Assembly: GCA_017311315.1 (NCBI GenBank) | Contig: CM029650.1 | Span: forward strand, 13,244,538 to 13,308,537 | DNA from: Dendrocalamus latiflorus | Lineage: Eukaryota; Streptophyta; Magnoliopsida; Poales; Poaceae | Length of the DNA stretch: 64,000 bases | Direction: 5' to 3' | Part shown: piece after piece, positions 1-11,592 of the stretch | How positions within the stretch are numbered: position 1 is the first letter of the stretch | Layout: every line of letters starts with the position of its first letter | The notes under the pieces: model-generated | What the model saw: the letters and a program-made list of their open reading frames with translations, nothing else | Told to the model about the DNA's origin: nothing | The model's database searches: none | Position numbers and translations under genes: made by a program

Positions 1-1175
1 AGTATGCAATTGGTTTTCCTTCTTGCATTAATACACGACCAATACCAACTCCACTAGCATCACATTCAATTTCAAAAGTTTTAGTAAAGTCAGATAATGC
101 AAGTAATGGTGCTTCAGTCAAATGTTTCTTTAATTCTTGAAATGATTTTTTTGTGATTTACCCCATTGAAAAGGAGCACCTTTCTTAGTTAATTCATTAA
201 GTGGGGCAGCAATGGTGCTAAAGTCCTTGACAAAGCGACGATAGAATTCAGCTAATCCATGAAAACTTCTAACTTGGCTAACATTTAGAGGAGTAGGACA
301 ATTTTAAATTGCTTCAATTTTTGATTCATCTACCTCAACTCCTTGACTGGAAATTACAAAGCCTAGAATATAACCTTTTTGGTACAAAAAGTGCACTTCT
401 CAATATTAGCGTAAAGTTGTTCCTTTCTTAGTACTTCTAAGACTTGCCTTAGATGTTCAACATGTTCTTCCATGGATTTGCTATATATGAGGATGTCATC
501 AAAATATACAACAACAAATTTTCCAATAAATGCTCTCAAGACATAATTTATTAATCTCATAAATGTACTAGGGGCATTAGTCAAACCAAATGGCATAACC
601 AACCATTCATACATGCCAAATTTTGTTTTAAATGCAGTTTTCCATTCATCTCCAAGTTTTACTCTTATTTGATGATATCCACTTTACAAATCAATTTTAG
701 AGAATATAGTAGAGCCACTAAGTTCATCTATCATATCATCAAGCCTAGGGATGGGATGACAATATCTAACAGTTATATTATTAATGGCACGACAATCAAC
801 ACACATTCTGCATGATCCATCTTTTTTAGGAACTAAAATGATAGGAACAGCACAAGGACTAAGGCTTTCACGTACATACCCTTTCTCAAGAAGTCCATGT
901 ACTTGGCGTTGAATCTCCTTTGTTTCTTCTGGATTGGTACGGTAAGGTGGACGGTTGGGTAATGCACCAGGAATGAGATCAATTTGGTGCTCAATACCTC
1001 TTATGGGAGGCAATCCTGCAGGGATTTCTTTAGGAAACATGTCTTTAAATGCTTGCAAAACTTTGGAAATGGCACTAGGAAGGGATGTTCTGTCTTTAGT
1101 TGAAATCAAAGTATCCTTGTAAATGAGAACAATATGCATCAACTCAAGATTTTGTCCCATTTCTTTTTTTATCAA
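1..1175 (-). pseudogene. pol: Reverse transcriptase / start of RNase H of element H
   Basis: This is the RNA-dependent DNA polymerase part of the polyprotein. The N-terminal RT block (PNRPPYRTNPEE, then VPKKDGSCRMCVDCRAIN) is at 1175-690. The catalytic box YFDD lies at about 495-506, followed by the thumb and connection region (ELTKKG) and the first RNase H residues at the left edge. One in-frame TAA at 684-686 replaces the codon after SKIDL, where the sister element I has arginine. A frame change follows near 363. Integrase is beyond the window. The match to element I at 17225-24111 is close, so the two are relatives. Confidence is high for the RT identity and for the copy being broken. Confidence 0.92.
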
Positions 1176-1317
1176 TTTTGTTCGTGATCATAACTAACTT
1201 CTTTTCTTCATTTTTCCCTTTCAACTTTAGCTTTTCACTTTCTACCTTAACTTCCACCTTCTTTTGCATGTTCGGAGCTAGTATTTGATTTGGTGTCATG
1301 GTAAATAATTTCTTAGT

Positions 1318-1851
1318 TCAACCTTCAATTTTAAATGTGTAGGCATTAGTGCGTCCGTCATGCATAACGTTACGATCATATTGCCAAGGTCGCCCTAAAA
1401 GTAAATGGCATACAGTCATAGGTACAACGTCACAAGAAACAGTATCAATGTAATCATGAATTTTGAATGTAACATTAACCATATGCTGTACCTTGACACT
1501 TCCACAATCACTGAACCATTGGACATGATATGGGTGAGGATGCTTTAGCAATTTCAAACCTAGCTTGTCACACAATTCCATGCTAGCAAGATTATGACAA
1601 CTACCACCATCAATGATTAATTTGATTACCTTGTCATTTACCTTGGCTTGTGTTTGAAAAAGGTTGAATCTCTGTGGATGCTCATCTTCCTTGACTTGCA
1701 CACTAAGAACTTTAGTGACAACAAGTGTGGTCCCGGTTTCATATGGGCATCTGTCATATTCTTCCTCATCTTGAAGGGCATCTCCATTTTTTTGTTGGAT
1801 CTTCACTAATCTCTTGAACTTCTTCTTCACTAGCAGAGTCATATCCACCAT
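1318..1851 (-). pseudogene. Aspartic protease domain of element H
   Basis: This is the retropepsin-like protease that would cleave the gag-pol precursor. The active-site motif IDGGS is followed by CHNLAS, and later by the conserved LLGRPWQYDR and HDGRTN blocks typical of this lineage. The reading frame differs from both the upstream gag and the downstream RT frame and ends at a stop shortly after the HDGRTN block, where related element I continues. The region 1176-1317 between protease and RT is a Lys/Glu-rich spacer with frame breaks. The active-site aspartate is retained, but the polyprotein could not be made as one piece. Confidence 0.85.
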
Positions 1852-3107
1852 CTTCTATGACAATCATTTCTCGGATGTTTCGACATTCCCTAGAGATGTA
1901 TCCACGACCCAAGCATTTGGCATTGGATGGTGCTGCTTTGGATGTGGAGCCCACTGAAGACGTTGATGATGCTATGGGCTTCTTCGCACTTGATGAAGGG
2001 GCTGTTTTGGCATTGGAGGAGGAAGGAGCATTGGTAGTAAAGGAATCACTAGAAGAAGATGTACCTCTTCCTAATCTAAATAGAGCTTTAGGAGCATTTG
2101 ATGGGGTTCGCAAGTTGAAAGAGGGTGGTTTTGTAGCCTTGGCATCCTCTAGTAGTTGTTTCTCCGCCTTTTGTGCTTGATGCACCAACTCCACCATGTT
2201 CCTATATGGTTGGTAAACCACAATACGCTTGATGTTTTTGTTTAGGCCAAACAAAAAGCGTGCTATGATTTGCTCTTCATCTTCATGAACACGTGCCCGA
2301 ATCATGGCTTTCTCCATCTCTTTGTAGTATTCCTCCACGGTGCTCGTACCCTGTCTTAAACTTTGCAATTTATCTAATAATTCACATTTATAATGACTAG
2401 GTACAAACCTTGCTCTCATTTCTCTCTTCATCGCGGTCCACGTTGCAATGGGTGGTTCGCCATGTTCTTCTCGTTGATTTTGCACTTGCTCCCACCAAAT
2501 GAGAGCATAGCCATCAAACTCCAAGGTGGCCATCGCGAGCTTCTTCTCCTCCGAATAGTTGTGTATCCTAAATATCTTCTCAACCTTCAATTCCCAAGTT
2601 AAATTCCTCAGGATTAGAATTACCTTCAAATTGGGAATGGTGATCTTGAGTTTTTCCGAATTTCTCCTCTTGAGGGTGGTCATCATCATGGCGCCCTCGA
2701 CGATAGGCGTCATCACGGTGTAGGCGAAAGGGAGCAACAAAGCTGCTTCCTTGTGGTGTGCCTTCTGCTCGCCCGCGACCTCTTCCAAGGCCGTCTCATC
2801 CGTGACCGAGTGGTGGTGGTCTTACTGCAGCTGCAGCACGGTTTCTTCGAGATTGAGTCTCCCGTGTTAACCGTGCAGCGGCCTCCTCATCGGTCTTGTC
2901 AATTTCCTCACCACCATGCACACTAGGATCACTTTGTGTGCCATGATGAAGGTCGGCCAATTGCTTTCGCAATTCTGAACCTACCTTCGAAATGATTTCT
3001 TTTCGGAGTATGCTCATGTTTTCATTCAATTGTTCATTGAAATCATTTGTGAGCTTTTCTAGATCCCTATGCGTGACATACGCTGGTTGTCCTCCTGTTC
3101 CTGACAT
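1790..3107 (-). pseudogene. gag: gag of element H
   Basis: This is the nucleocapsid/capsid precursor. The likely start is the ATG at 3107 (MSGTGGQ). A first frame runs to about 2796 and ends in a Pro/Gly-rich stretch. A frameshift near 2790 leads to the second frame, which carries the retrotransposon gag core (WWEQVQNQREE, RARFVPSHY, VEEYYKEME, FLFGLNKNIKR) and a Ser-rich linker. The zinc knuckle is damaged: the first cysteine is missing (NAKC in place of QCFKC) and the histidine has become tyrosine (GRGYISREC). Compared with the gag of element I at 25833-27138 it is collinear. An inactive copy. Confidence 0.88.
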
Positions 3108-4151
3108 GGTTAGTGAAAGCAAATATAGCAGAAATAGGTATTATTTATAGGAAATTCACTCCCTCACTCCTTGCTTACTGAAGTTCTTATGAATGCTTGA
3201 TGGATTGTGAAGTGCCTGTACTCTAGGAGCAGTAGATGGGTGTAGGTGATGAGTTGAGTAATTCAAGGCCCAAGTGCTATAATTTGACAATGGCTATATG
3301 TGGAGCTTGGAGGGTTAGAATGATCCTATGCAATTGAAATTCTAGATATTGTAATGATAAGCAATAATCCAAACTAGAAATCCAATGCTTAGTTGCCAAC
3401 CTCAAGATATAAGTGAAGATTATAGCAACTCACGCACATTGATAATGGAACTTGATGCAACCAAGGAATGAGCTGTAGCACTAGGTATAAGTGAAGAACA
3501 AAACAACTCGTGTTGCACAAATTATGGAAAGACAATAGCTTGATTGCAATCGGTGTACACAGGCTACAGATTTGCACACAAAATAACAAACTATACCGAA
3601 CTTTAGAATGGAATCTTATGCTTGATAAAATACTGACCACGGCACTTCTTTCTTTTCATTCTTACTTCTCTTTTTTTCATTCTTCCTTTCTTCTTTTGTT
3701 TGCACTATTTTCTCACAAGATATCCCATAATTCAGTTTCAAAATTTAAGACTGATACAAGTGTGCAAAGCCCTAGCAATACTCAAAAGCTAGTCTTTGAA
3801 TAGGACCAAAGTTTCCACAAAGGATAGATGGGGGTTCTCAAAGGAATATAAATGAACATCTGATGACCAAGTTGCACAATTTGAGATTTATGCTCAACTC
3901 AACAACTATTTTATACTTGACTAACAATGATTTTTTTTGTATCAAACAGATTGGCTCAAAGAAAGCAACGCAAACAAAGATTTTGGATCAGCAAGTAAGC
4001 AAAGTTCTAATGGATCAAAACCTAGCAAAACTCACGAAAATTTTCAATTGAAACTACGGTAAAGAACAATATTTTTGGGTGGCTTTTTTCGGATAGGAAA
4101 GAAAACAACAAATATAGTAGCTAAGGGTATATCCTACCGTGTCAACCTTGA
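3108..4151 (-). other. Leader (5' UTR) of element H
   Basis: About 1 kb of AT-rich, non-coding sequence lies between primer binding site and gag. It has repeated phrases of the type atataagtgaag and no convincing open reading frame. The leader of element I (27139-27850) resembles it. No function beyond a packaging/leader role can be inferred. Confidence 0.7.
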
Positions 4152-4163
4152 GCTCTGATACCA
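4152..4163 (-). other. Primer binding site, initiator-Met tRNA type (element H)
   Basis: The plus-strand bases GCTCTGATACCA are the reverse complement of TGGTATCAGAGC, complementary to the 3' end of plant tRNA-iMet. The site sits 2 bases inside the LTR end at 4166, as required for minus-strand DNA priming. Confidence 0.93.
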
Positions 4164-4494
4164 GCTGATGTGGGGAGATGGGGTGGCCTTATCTTCACGA
4201 CGTAGAATTATGGATAACTAGCCCGTGCAACCTAGCAATTGATGCGCCCAACCACTGTCTCTATACAGCAACCTGCAGCACTCAAATTACTCAACCACAC
4301 GCTACGGCCTTTGTCTGCTCGCTATTGTGGAATAGACACGTTCGAGCAATCCCAAGGAATCACAAGAACAACGGAGTGGCAACTCGCAATTAACACCCAA
4401 TCCCAATTGGTGGTGGAAATGGCTCACACACAAAAAGGAACAAGTATTCAACTATTTTCCAAGCATGACCTATATTACAAAAGAGTGCACCCCT

Positions 4495-4503
4495 CCTTAT
4501 ATA
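4495..4503 (-). promoter_or_regulatory. TATA box of element H LTR
   Basis: The minus strand reads TATATAAGG within the LTR, in the position expected for the U3/R promoter. Transcription would run towards lower coordinates through the primer binding site. Confidence 0.6.
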
Positions 4504-4628
4504 GACTTTGGAGGTCGGTGCTATAGTACTACTACAGTACACCGGTTGCTACAGTACACAAATAAAAAAATACTACTTGGTTTGCTAGTCAAACAAGGAA
4601 GCAAAAATCAAAATCCAAATTGGGTTTG

Positions 4629-4718
4629 GTTTGCTTAAGCCATAAGTCACTTAGATATTTTCTCCTCATGGATGTTTGCTTAAGCCATAAGTCACTTAGA
4701 TATTTTCTCCTCATGGAT
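4629..4718. repeat. 45-bp tandem duplication inside H LTR
   Basis: Two directly adjacent copies of a 45-bp unit beginning gtttgcttaagcc and ending ctcatggat are identical over almost their whole length. The duplication lies in the U3 half of the minus-strand LTR and looks like a recent local slippage or unequal-exchange event. Confidence 0.9.
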
Positions 4719-5000
4719 GTCCCCATCCTCTGTGTTGATCTTCGTGGCTACACGATCTTCTGTGGCTATGCTTCTTGTGTCTCTAAAGCTTCTTTTCCAT
4801 CTGTTAACTTTTCCTCAAATCTAAGAACACATAAAATAGAAGCACTAGGTAGCAACAAATTCTCATGAGTACAAGAGTAATCACTAAGGAAAAGATTCAC
4901 CTCTTGTTGCATTTGTTTTGCTCTAGTTCTTGTGATTGGTCCAATGGGTTCAACATTTGAAGTAGATGATGTAGTGTGTTTGCTAATGATGTCCTCATCA

Positions 5001-6084
5001 TGTCTAAGCATAGCCGACTAATGAATACCATAGCTTGGCATATTTTGTTTAATCACTTCTTTTATAATTTTATATTTATTAAGGAAGTTCCACAAGTTAA
5101 GCTAGACCTATGGACAAATGGATCCACGAACCACCGGTATATCCGTACTAATCTTTTTGAATTCTTATCTCCGGGGAATTCACGATGTATTATTATTTTG
5201 GGGTTTAGTTGCCAAATAAGCAGAGGATTTGAACACATGAGTAATTAATAAAGTACAAACGAATGGGATTATTCAATCATCCAGTTGCTTTTTAATAATT
5301 AATTTTAGTTAGATTATAATTTACTAAAGGTCTATGATTATTGAGCCTTTCTAGGTTTATATGCATTTCGGAAGAAATGTTCCTATTATCTAGGTCTGGG
5401 TATTATTAGGCTTCGAATTTACCATCTATTGGTGTGTTAGCAAATTATCTTTATTAGGGCCTAATTAATCGGTCCTAGCACCACATTGTTCAGTTAAAGT
5501 GTAAATTGACGAGACTACTTGTAACGACAAACGACCCAAGGGTCATTATATTTTAATAGACGCATACAGTTATATTTTTCCCTGATCTTTTATCTAACAA
5601 TGCTCTTCGAATTTAAATGTCGTTGGTGTTTTATGTACCCTAACTTACTACATGGCATGGTTTTTAACTTTAATTAAAATCTATTTATGTGGGCCTAGCT
5701 TGTTATATACTTATTGTTTTTCAATATTATTGTTTAATCACTTCTTCCATTAAGGTTTAATTATCAGCAGCATATTAATGGCAAGGATTATATTCACTAG
5801 GGCCCTCAACTGACATTCGAGTTTCTAAAAGAGACATTGGTTGGCCTTACATATCCTTTATTTCTATCAAATTTATCTTTTGGTAAACATCATCAATTAA
5901 AAAGGGACACTTCAATTTAAAGTTTGCCTTACCTTGGTTGTAATTTACCCTTAGGTGCTTTTTACTACTATCCGCATTTTCATGTAATCGAAATTTAACA
6001 TCACTAGTGCCTTTTATTAGCATTTGGGCTTGAGGTTTATATCGATGGCACACTAACCACTTTTGACAGTTATTTAACTAGATG
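5001..6084. other. AT-rich stretch, no gene recognised
   Basis: About 1.1 kb of AT-rich DNA lies between the H LTR and the start of an old LTR-like sequence. Open frames are short and lack recognisable motifs. A phrase tattgtttaatcacttct occurs twice in similar form (near 5045 and 5727). It is most likely a decayed retrotransposon part, but I see no diagnostic signal. Confidence 0.4.
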
Positions 6085-8330
6085 TGTAACATCCCAAAAA
6101 GGGAACTATTGTAATTACGAAAAATATAAAATATTTTAATCATTTTTCCAGTGTATCTCAAAATTTTTTGGCATTATTCGGATTTCTTAATTTGGATTCT
6201 TGCCAAAAACTCAGTTAATAAAAAATAAAAACCTTGGAATCAAGAACCAAGATTGAAAATTAAATTAAGAAAATCCAAATTCCCTATGAAGTCTTAAATT
6301 CAACATCTAAAAATTTGAAATTTAGATACTCAAAACCAAGAATAGAAATTGAAAACAAATATACATATTCAAAAATTCAAATTCTGAAATTTAAGAATTA
6401 TTGCTTGAATCCAAAATTTGAACCAAGCTTTCAAATTCAAAACCTAATTAGAAATCTAAATCTGAAATTCAAAATTCAGAATTCTTTCTTAGATTCTTTG
6501 GTCCCGGCCCATTTTCCCTCTTGGCCTAGCCAGCCATTTTTCATTCCCCAGCCCGCTTCCTTTTTCTTCCCCCCCGGCCCATCCGGCCTCTTCTTTCTCC
6601 CAGTCTTTGGCCTAGCCGCCGCCTCCTTCCTTCTTCCTCCTCCCTCCTCTGTTCCTGGCGCCCGCCGCTAATGAGGACATCTCTATTACACATTCTTCAT
6701 CCACTCCAAGTGTGCATCACAAAGCTAGTGATGAGGCTCCAAAAGGTCCTATGACAAGAGCAAGAGCTAAGCTACTTCAACAACAGGTGCTTTTGTTTCT
6801 TAGAGAGTCTTCTATTATGTTAGATGAGAATAGCATACTACCTAATGCAAATGTGTTATGTGTTCTCAGTTTTGAAGCAACAGAGGATCAAATGGAGAAG
6901 GACCAAGTGGCCACGAGTCATGACAAGAAGAGTCCATGCGGGCAAGGGGCTAATCAACGGAATCTCGGTCTTGTAATAGGATAGGGGCTTAGCTCGAAAA
7001 TAAAGGAAACAGATTACTAAGTTTTAGGAATTGGAATTGGACACCTTGACCAAATAAGGGATTGATTCGGCCAAGACTTTCCTTGCATGAGTTCGGGGAG
7101 GCACTATAAAACCCCCTTGTATCCCCTTTGTTTTGCTCAGACCACGTTTGAGAAAAATCAATCTACTAAAGTTTTCGAGTTTAGCATTGCTGCCGAAGGA
7201 GTGTTTTCTTTAATCAAGATCGTTCAGCCTTTCCGCTGGGAATTGGGTGCACGATAGATCTTCGCTTGGTGGTCGGCGAAATCAACACGAGTGTGTTTTG
7301 GCGGATTAAAGAGTGTTCGTCCCTTGCATTGGCATTGGAGGATCATTACGATTCATCAAGACTCCCGTGAGTATCCATCTTACGTCGAGAAGATCGGGCG
7401 ACCCTGTATCAACCGCCTAGGCCAATGGCCCATCCTAGCACACCCACCGGCTACAGCTGCCCCGGCCTCGCCTGGGCCTCCGTACACCTAGCTGCTCCCC
7501 CTACCACCGGCCTAATCCTAGCGCCACTCCCCTATGCCTAAGACCTACCACCGACCGACGTTTACTCCTCAGGACTCCTCCGTTGCCCGCATTACTCCAC
7601 CTTCTCCGCTCTTCAATGAAGCTCAACCACCTCTCCTTCCTCGCTTAAGTAGCCCTGGGCTCGCCTCCTCCCTATGCCCCTTCTCCTCCCTCAAACCGGG
7701 CTCGCTCGAGCAGCGCCCCTGAGCTCGCGCCAGCTGCCGCCACTTCGTGCCGTTCCTTCTCTCTAGTGATCCCCTCCCCAAATTGACCGCATCACGCCGT
7801 GCCCCTGGACGTTTTCTGCCTCCCCCCTCAGTTAATTGAAGAATCGCCACCTGAGCACGCCGCACACACTCCCTCTTCGCTTCCAATCGGCCACCGCCAT
7901 TTCCATCGCCAACTCCTCCTCGGGCAACCTCTCTCCAATTCCTCACTGTGGGAGCAGCACCTCGTCATCTCCCTGGCCAAGCTACCGCCACCGATGAGTT
8001 CCTCATGACTTGCTCATGCTTGTGCTCCCCCTATTTTTCTCTCCCTGCACCCTCCGGCCACCACCACCACCGCCGTTGTTCCTTGCTGCCGCCGACCCGC
8101 CATGTCGCCTCTCGGTCGAACCCGACACCTCCTTGGGCTTCGTCGTGGTCCCAGTTTTCCGTTTTGGCTACCGTCGATGCCTCCCTGGCCGCCCCTTGCT
8201 GGCGACCGCTGCCTGATTTGCATGCCATGTCCCTCCCCTGTTTTCGGCCGGCTTTGCCCAACTGCTCCGCTTCTCTTCTCTATTTCTCTCCCTCTCCCTT
8301 GACTGGTTGGGCTAGCTAGATAAGTGTTCA
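6085..8330 (+). repeat. Probable old Ty3/gypsy LTR relic, interrupted by a solo LTR
   Basis: The sequence begins TGTAACATCCC, a common LTR start of Del/Tekay-type elements. It passes through an AT-rich part into a very C-rich, pyrimidine-biased part (6490-6668 and 7412-8330) typical of their U5-side sequence. It is interrupted by a solo LTR at 6669-7411. The overlapping open frames here (for example 7948-8319) are low-complexity Pro/Ser/Arg translations and not genes. The right boundary is not defined, and the lineage guess is weak. Confidence 0.4.
6669..7411 (+). repeat. Solo LTR, family 2 (same family as 3' LTR of element I), 743 bp
   Basis: It starts TAATGAGGACATC (a mutated TGATGAGG) and ends CGACCCTGTATCA. 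It matches the element I LTR at 13772-14589 in reverse orientation. The flanks gccgc (6664-6668) and accgc (7412-7416) form a target-site duplication with one mismatch, and no internal region is present. The first third encodes the CRM-type tail (GPMTRARAKLLQQQ), and a TATA box ctataaaa lies at 7104-7111. It was produced by LTR-LTR recombination of a former full element. Confidence 0.88.
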
Positions 8331-8573
8331 AGCCCTGCATGCATGTCTAAATACCTTCTTACATTTGACTTAATGATTTAAGATTTATGTAAAATAACAA
8401 TGTGATTGGTAAATAATAATGAGAATAAGAAATTACTTATGAATTCATAATGAAAAGATTTATGCAATTAAATTAAAAACTTAACATTGGTTAATTATAT
8501 GCCAATCAAGATTAATAAGTTAATCCTCATGTACATGGTTAATTAAAGTAAGTCTATGCCATGTAATTAAAGG
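8331..8573. other. AT-rich spacer before terpene synthase fragment
   Basis: No retroelement signal was seen. It may be intron sequence of the terpene synthase fragment that follows, because the first recognisable exon opens with an ag acceptor at about 8573. Confidence 0.35.
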
Positions 8574-9480
8574 AGTTTTCAAGCAAGCACCTTAAATCTA
8601 CCATTAAGTACTTGGAGCCAAACCTTGCAAGATATGTGAGGCAGTCACTGGACCATCCCTACCATGTGAGCCTGAAGCAGTACAAGGCCAGGCACCACCT
8701 GAGCTATCTACAAAGTTTGCCCACAAAGAACATTACAATGGAGGTGCCAGCACTTGCAGAGTTCCAGCTTAACAAATTGCTGCATCAGAAGGAAACACAA
8801 GAGATTAAAAGGTACATATATAAGTACCCTCAAAAAATAATTTTTCTTGCTCATCACCCAAAAAAAGGAATTTTAATTATGACACATCCATGCGACACAG
8901 ATGGTGGATGGAGTTGAGATTGGCTCAAGAAATACCAGTTGCACGGGACCAAGTTCTGAAATGGTACATGTGGCCCATGACTTTCCTCCAGGGGCCCTCC
9001 TTATCTAGATACCGAATTGAGCTCACAAAAATCATCTCATTCATCTATATTGTGGATGACATCTTTGATCTTGTCCCTCTTCACTGAGGCAATCAAAATG
9101 TGAGATTGGATATTTATTCTTGTGATAGAAAATATCACCCATTATAGGATTGATGATAATTGTCATGGAATTAGACTATATACTTGATATAGATAGATGG
9201 TGTGTTCACAATTTCATACCAATTCTCACAATCGAATGTTGTCATGCAAATTTTGCCTGATCGCAGGTGATGCAGAGGAACACATGTTTAGCCTGATCGC
9301 GAGAGCATGGGAGGAGCTCAACAGAGAGTGCTTCTCCAGGAGGTCCATCTCCTCTAGCTTCATCTAGGCCTCATTGAACTTTGCGAGGATGTTCAGCGTC
9401 ATGTATGGCTACGACAACAAACAGAGGCTCCCTGTCCTTGAGGATTACATAAGAATGCTCTTATTCTAAATCATGGAACA
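8574..9480 (+). pseudogene. Terpene synthase (class I, plant TPS) gene fragment
   Basis: Intact homologues cyclise or ionise prenyl diphosphates. Exon 1 (about 8574-8811) encodes a segment with LEPNLARYVRQSL and KLLHQKETQEIKR. A clean GT-AG intron follows (8812-8900, 89 bp), and splicing restores the frame as KRWWMELRLAQEIP. Exon 2 (8901 to about 9100) carries the Mg-binding DDxxD motif as VDDIFD, then loses a few codons, changes frame (SLFTEAIKM) and meets a TGA. A later exon (from about 9253) resembles the C-terminal part (AWEELNRECF, FARMFSVMYGYDNKQRLPVLEDYIRMLLF in two pieces), with an in-frame TAG. The N-terminal domain and the exon between are missing. Introns are retained, so it is not a retrocopy. 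It is a dead relic stranded among retrotransposons. The product class (mono- or sesquiterpene) cannot be told. Confidence 0.88.
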
Positions 9481-9649
9481 CAGTGTAGAAAGTCTCGTAA
9501 ATAGGCTTAGCTGAGAAAAAGGATCAGCTTGTGGTGCCATTATTTATCATATGAAAATATAGTAGTAGTTTATCTAAAAATTAAACTTTCAAAATAACTC
9601 ATTGATTTATTCATTTTTTTGTTGATATCATGTGACAATTGCTATCATT
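9481..9649. other. Short AT-rich gap
   Basis: No coding or repeat signal is visible between the terpene synthase fragment and the broken end of element K. Confidence 0.4.
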
Positions 9650-10896
9650 GCATCACGACAATCTAGTGGTGAGATCATAGTTCTTGATCAACTCAAGCCA
9701 CCTCCGCTGCCTTAGGTTCAAATCTTTTTGGGTGAAGATATATCTGAGGCTCCTGTGATCAGTGAAAATATCACTAGTCTCGCCATACAAATAATGACAC
9801 TAAATCTTGAGTGCAAAGACCACAACAGCAAGCTCTAAGTCATAGGTGGAATAATTCTGCTTGTGTTTCTTCAACTGCCTCGACGCATAAGGGAGAGTAT
9901 TGGAATAGACTATGAAGCACTTCCTTGGCTTAGGGAGAGTAAGCATAAGAGCACTCACCAACTTCTCCTTTAAAGTGCAAAAGCTGCACTCACACTCATC
10001 TGTCCACTACAATTTTACACCCCTTTGAGTCAACTGAGACAACGGCTCGGCAATAATAGAGAAACCCTCGACAAAGCACCGATAATAGCCTGTTAAGCCC
10101 AGAAAACTCTGCACTTCTTTGATATTAGATGGCCTCTTCCAGTCAACCACTAAAGAGATCTTGCTAGCATCAATAGAAACACCTTTTTGGTTAATCACAT
10201 GACCCAGGAAGCTCACCTCTGAAATCCAGAACTCACATTTCTTTTGCTTAGCATAAAACTGATTCTTCCTAAGAGTTTCAAGAATAAGCCTCAAATATTG
10301 CTCATGCACTTCCTTAGACTTGGAATAAATTAGGATGTCATCAATGAACACCACCACAAGACATCAAGGTATTGAAGTAGCATATTGTTCATTGCCTTCA
10401 TAGAATCAGCATGGGTGTTTGTTAGTCCAAAAGACCTAACTTTAAAAATTCATAATGCCCATACCTGGTGGAGAAAGCATTCTTTCCAATATCCTATTCC
10501 CGAACATGGAATTGATTGTACCCAGAGTAGAGGTCAATTTTAGAGAACACATTGGCTCCCTTCAGTTGATCAAATAGATCCTCAATATGGGGCAAAGAAA
10601 ATTTATTATTGATAGTCACCTGATTGAGAGTGCAATAATAACACACATGTGCCACTCCCATCCTTCTTCTCTATGTACAGGATGGGCGCTCCCCATGGTG
10701 ACACACTACGTCAGATCAAACCTTTGAACAAAACATCATCCAACTGTTTCTTCAACTCATCCATGAAAGGTCGAGCCAGACGATTCGGAGACAAGGAGAT
10801 AGGCCGAGTACCAGGAACAAGGTCAATATGAAATTCCACATCCCACTCTGGAGGCATACCCGGAAGCTCTACAGGAAACACATCAGGATAAATCAC
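9650..10896 (-). pseudogene. pol: RT and partial RNase H of element K
   Basis: The RT N-terminus (DVFPVELPGMPPE, then LVPGTRPIS) is at 10896-10711. The palm box is present as FIDDILIYSK (about 10330-10355), followed by VSFLGHVI and FLGLTGYYRCF. Beyond 10007, remnants of RNase H (YASRQLKKH, then TDHRSLRYIF) continue to about 9660 with stops. The segment 10358-10710 between is readable only with several frame changes. The RNase H end is abrupt and no integrase follows. Confidence 0.8.
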
Positions 10897-10932
10897 AAAC
10901 CACTAGGATCTCCTCAATGTGCAAGGAAGCAC

Positions 10933-11592
10933 TCAGCTTCGCGGCAAGGGACCAAAGCAACCCAATCCTCGAAGCACAACGGCCAGGGAATAGACTGGCC
11001 AACACAATGAGGGAGTCTGATGGTGCATTGCCCAAGAAAACAACTCCTCTCCAGATGGAGCCTGTAAGGTAATAGTCTTCCAAAAACAACATACCTTGGT
11101 ATGGTAATTGAACAACCAGTCCATTCCAAGGATAACGTCAAAAGGCGCTAGTTGAATCACCATCAAATTAGCAAAACGTCCAATGGTGCAACTAGGACAT
11201 ACTATGGAGATAGAAATGGGACCTCTTGGATATCTGATTAGCACTGACAATGAAATCTACTGCATACCCAAGCCTGCCCTCCTAGCAAACTCCAGTGACA
11301 CAAACAAATATGTAGCACTAGAATAAAAAAGAACAAGTGCCTTATGAGAATCCACGAGTATGGTACCTGTCACCATGTCCGAATGGCCTACTATCTCAGG
11401 TGCAAGCATGGCATAGACTCCAGGTGGCATCGAGGTGGTGGAAGCCCCACACTCGGTGGTGGAAGAACCTGGGTTGTCAGAGATGCAACGATCTGAGATG
11501 GTGGAGATGGCGCAGGGTGCCAGTAGTACCCCAGTAGGGCATGCCAAAGGAACTGCTACTGGAGGAGCCCAAGCTGGAGGGTTCTGCAACAC
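10933..11592 (-). pseudogene. Protease region of element K
   Basis: A retropepsin-type region in two frames: 11592-11257 carries the gag-protease linker and ATYLFVSLEFARR (the flap-side part), and 11250-10933 carries FDVILGMDWL and the IDCF-like block, then the start of RT. The Asp-Ser/Thr-Gly active site is not clearly preserved: VLFYSSATYLFVS stands where DSGATHSFIS is usual, so the catalytic aspartate is lost. Confidence 0.65.

Larger units (their letters stand above)
1..5000 (-). mobile_element. Element H: CRM-like Ty3/gypsy retrotransposon, left-truncated by window
   Basis: Read on the minus strand, this is 5' LTR (4166-5000), primer binding site (4152-4163), leader, gag, protease and reverse transcriptase, running off the left edge before integrase. 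Domain order, an iMet-type primer site and the LTR-encoded tail motif PITRTRAKQ are as in the CRM chromovirus lineage, in which the polyprotein end overlaps the LTR. The coding region has several frameshifts and a stop in RT, so this copy is dead. The 3' LTR and the left target-site duplication lie outside the window; the bases beyond the 5' LTR are tgtct (5001-5005). Lineage assignment is from motifs only. Confidence 0.85.
4166..5000 (-). repeat. 5' LTR of element H (835 bp)
   Basis: The LTR is bounded by TGATGTGG and CCTCATCA. On the minus strand it starts TGATGAGGACATC. The first about 250 bp (5000-4766) encode the polyprotein tail with the motif GPITRTRAKQMQQEVN, showing that this LTR family overlaps the end of pol. 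A TATA box (TATATAAGG on the minus strand) is at 4495-4503. A 45-bp tandem duplication lies at 4629-4718. Confidence 0.85.

Noticed and set aside
7534..8340. Several overlapping frames on both strands suggesting a small GC-rich gene
   Set aside because: C-rich low-complexity sequence gives open frames in many phases at once; there is no conserved motif, and the context is an old LTR.
8574..9480. Functional terpene synthase gene
   Set aside because: The N-terminal domain and at least one exon are missing, and there are in-frame stops and a frameshift after the DDxxD motif.
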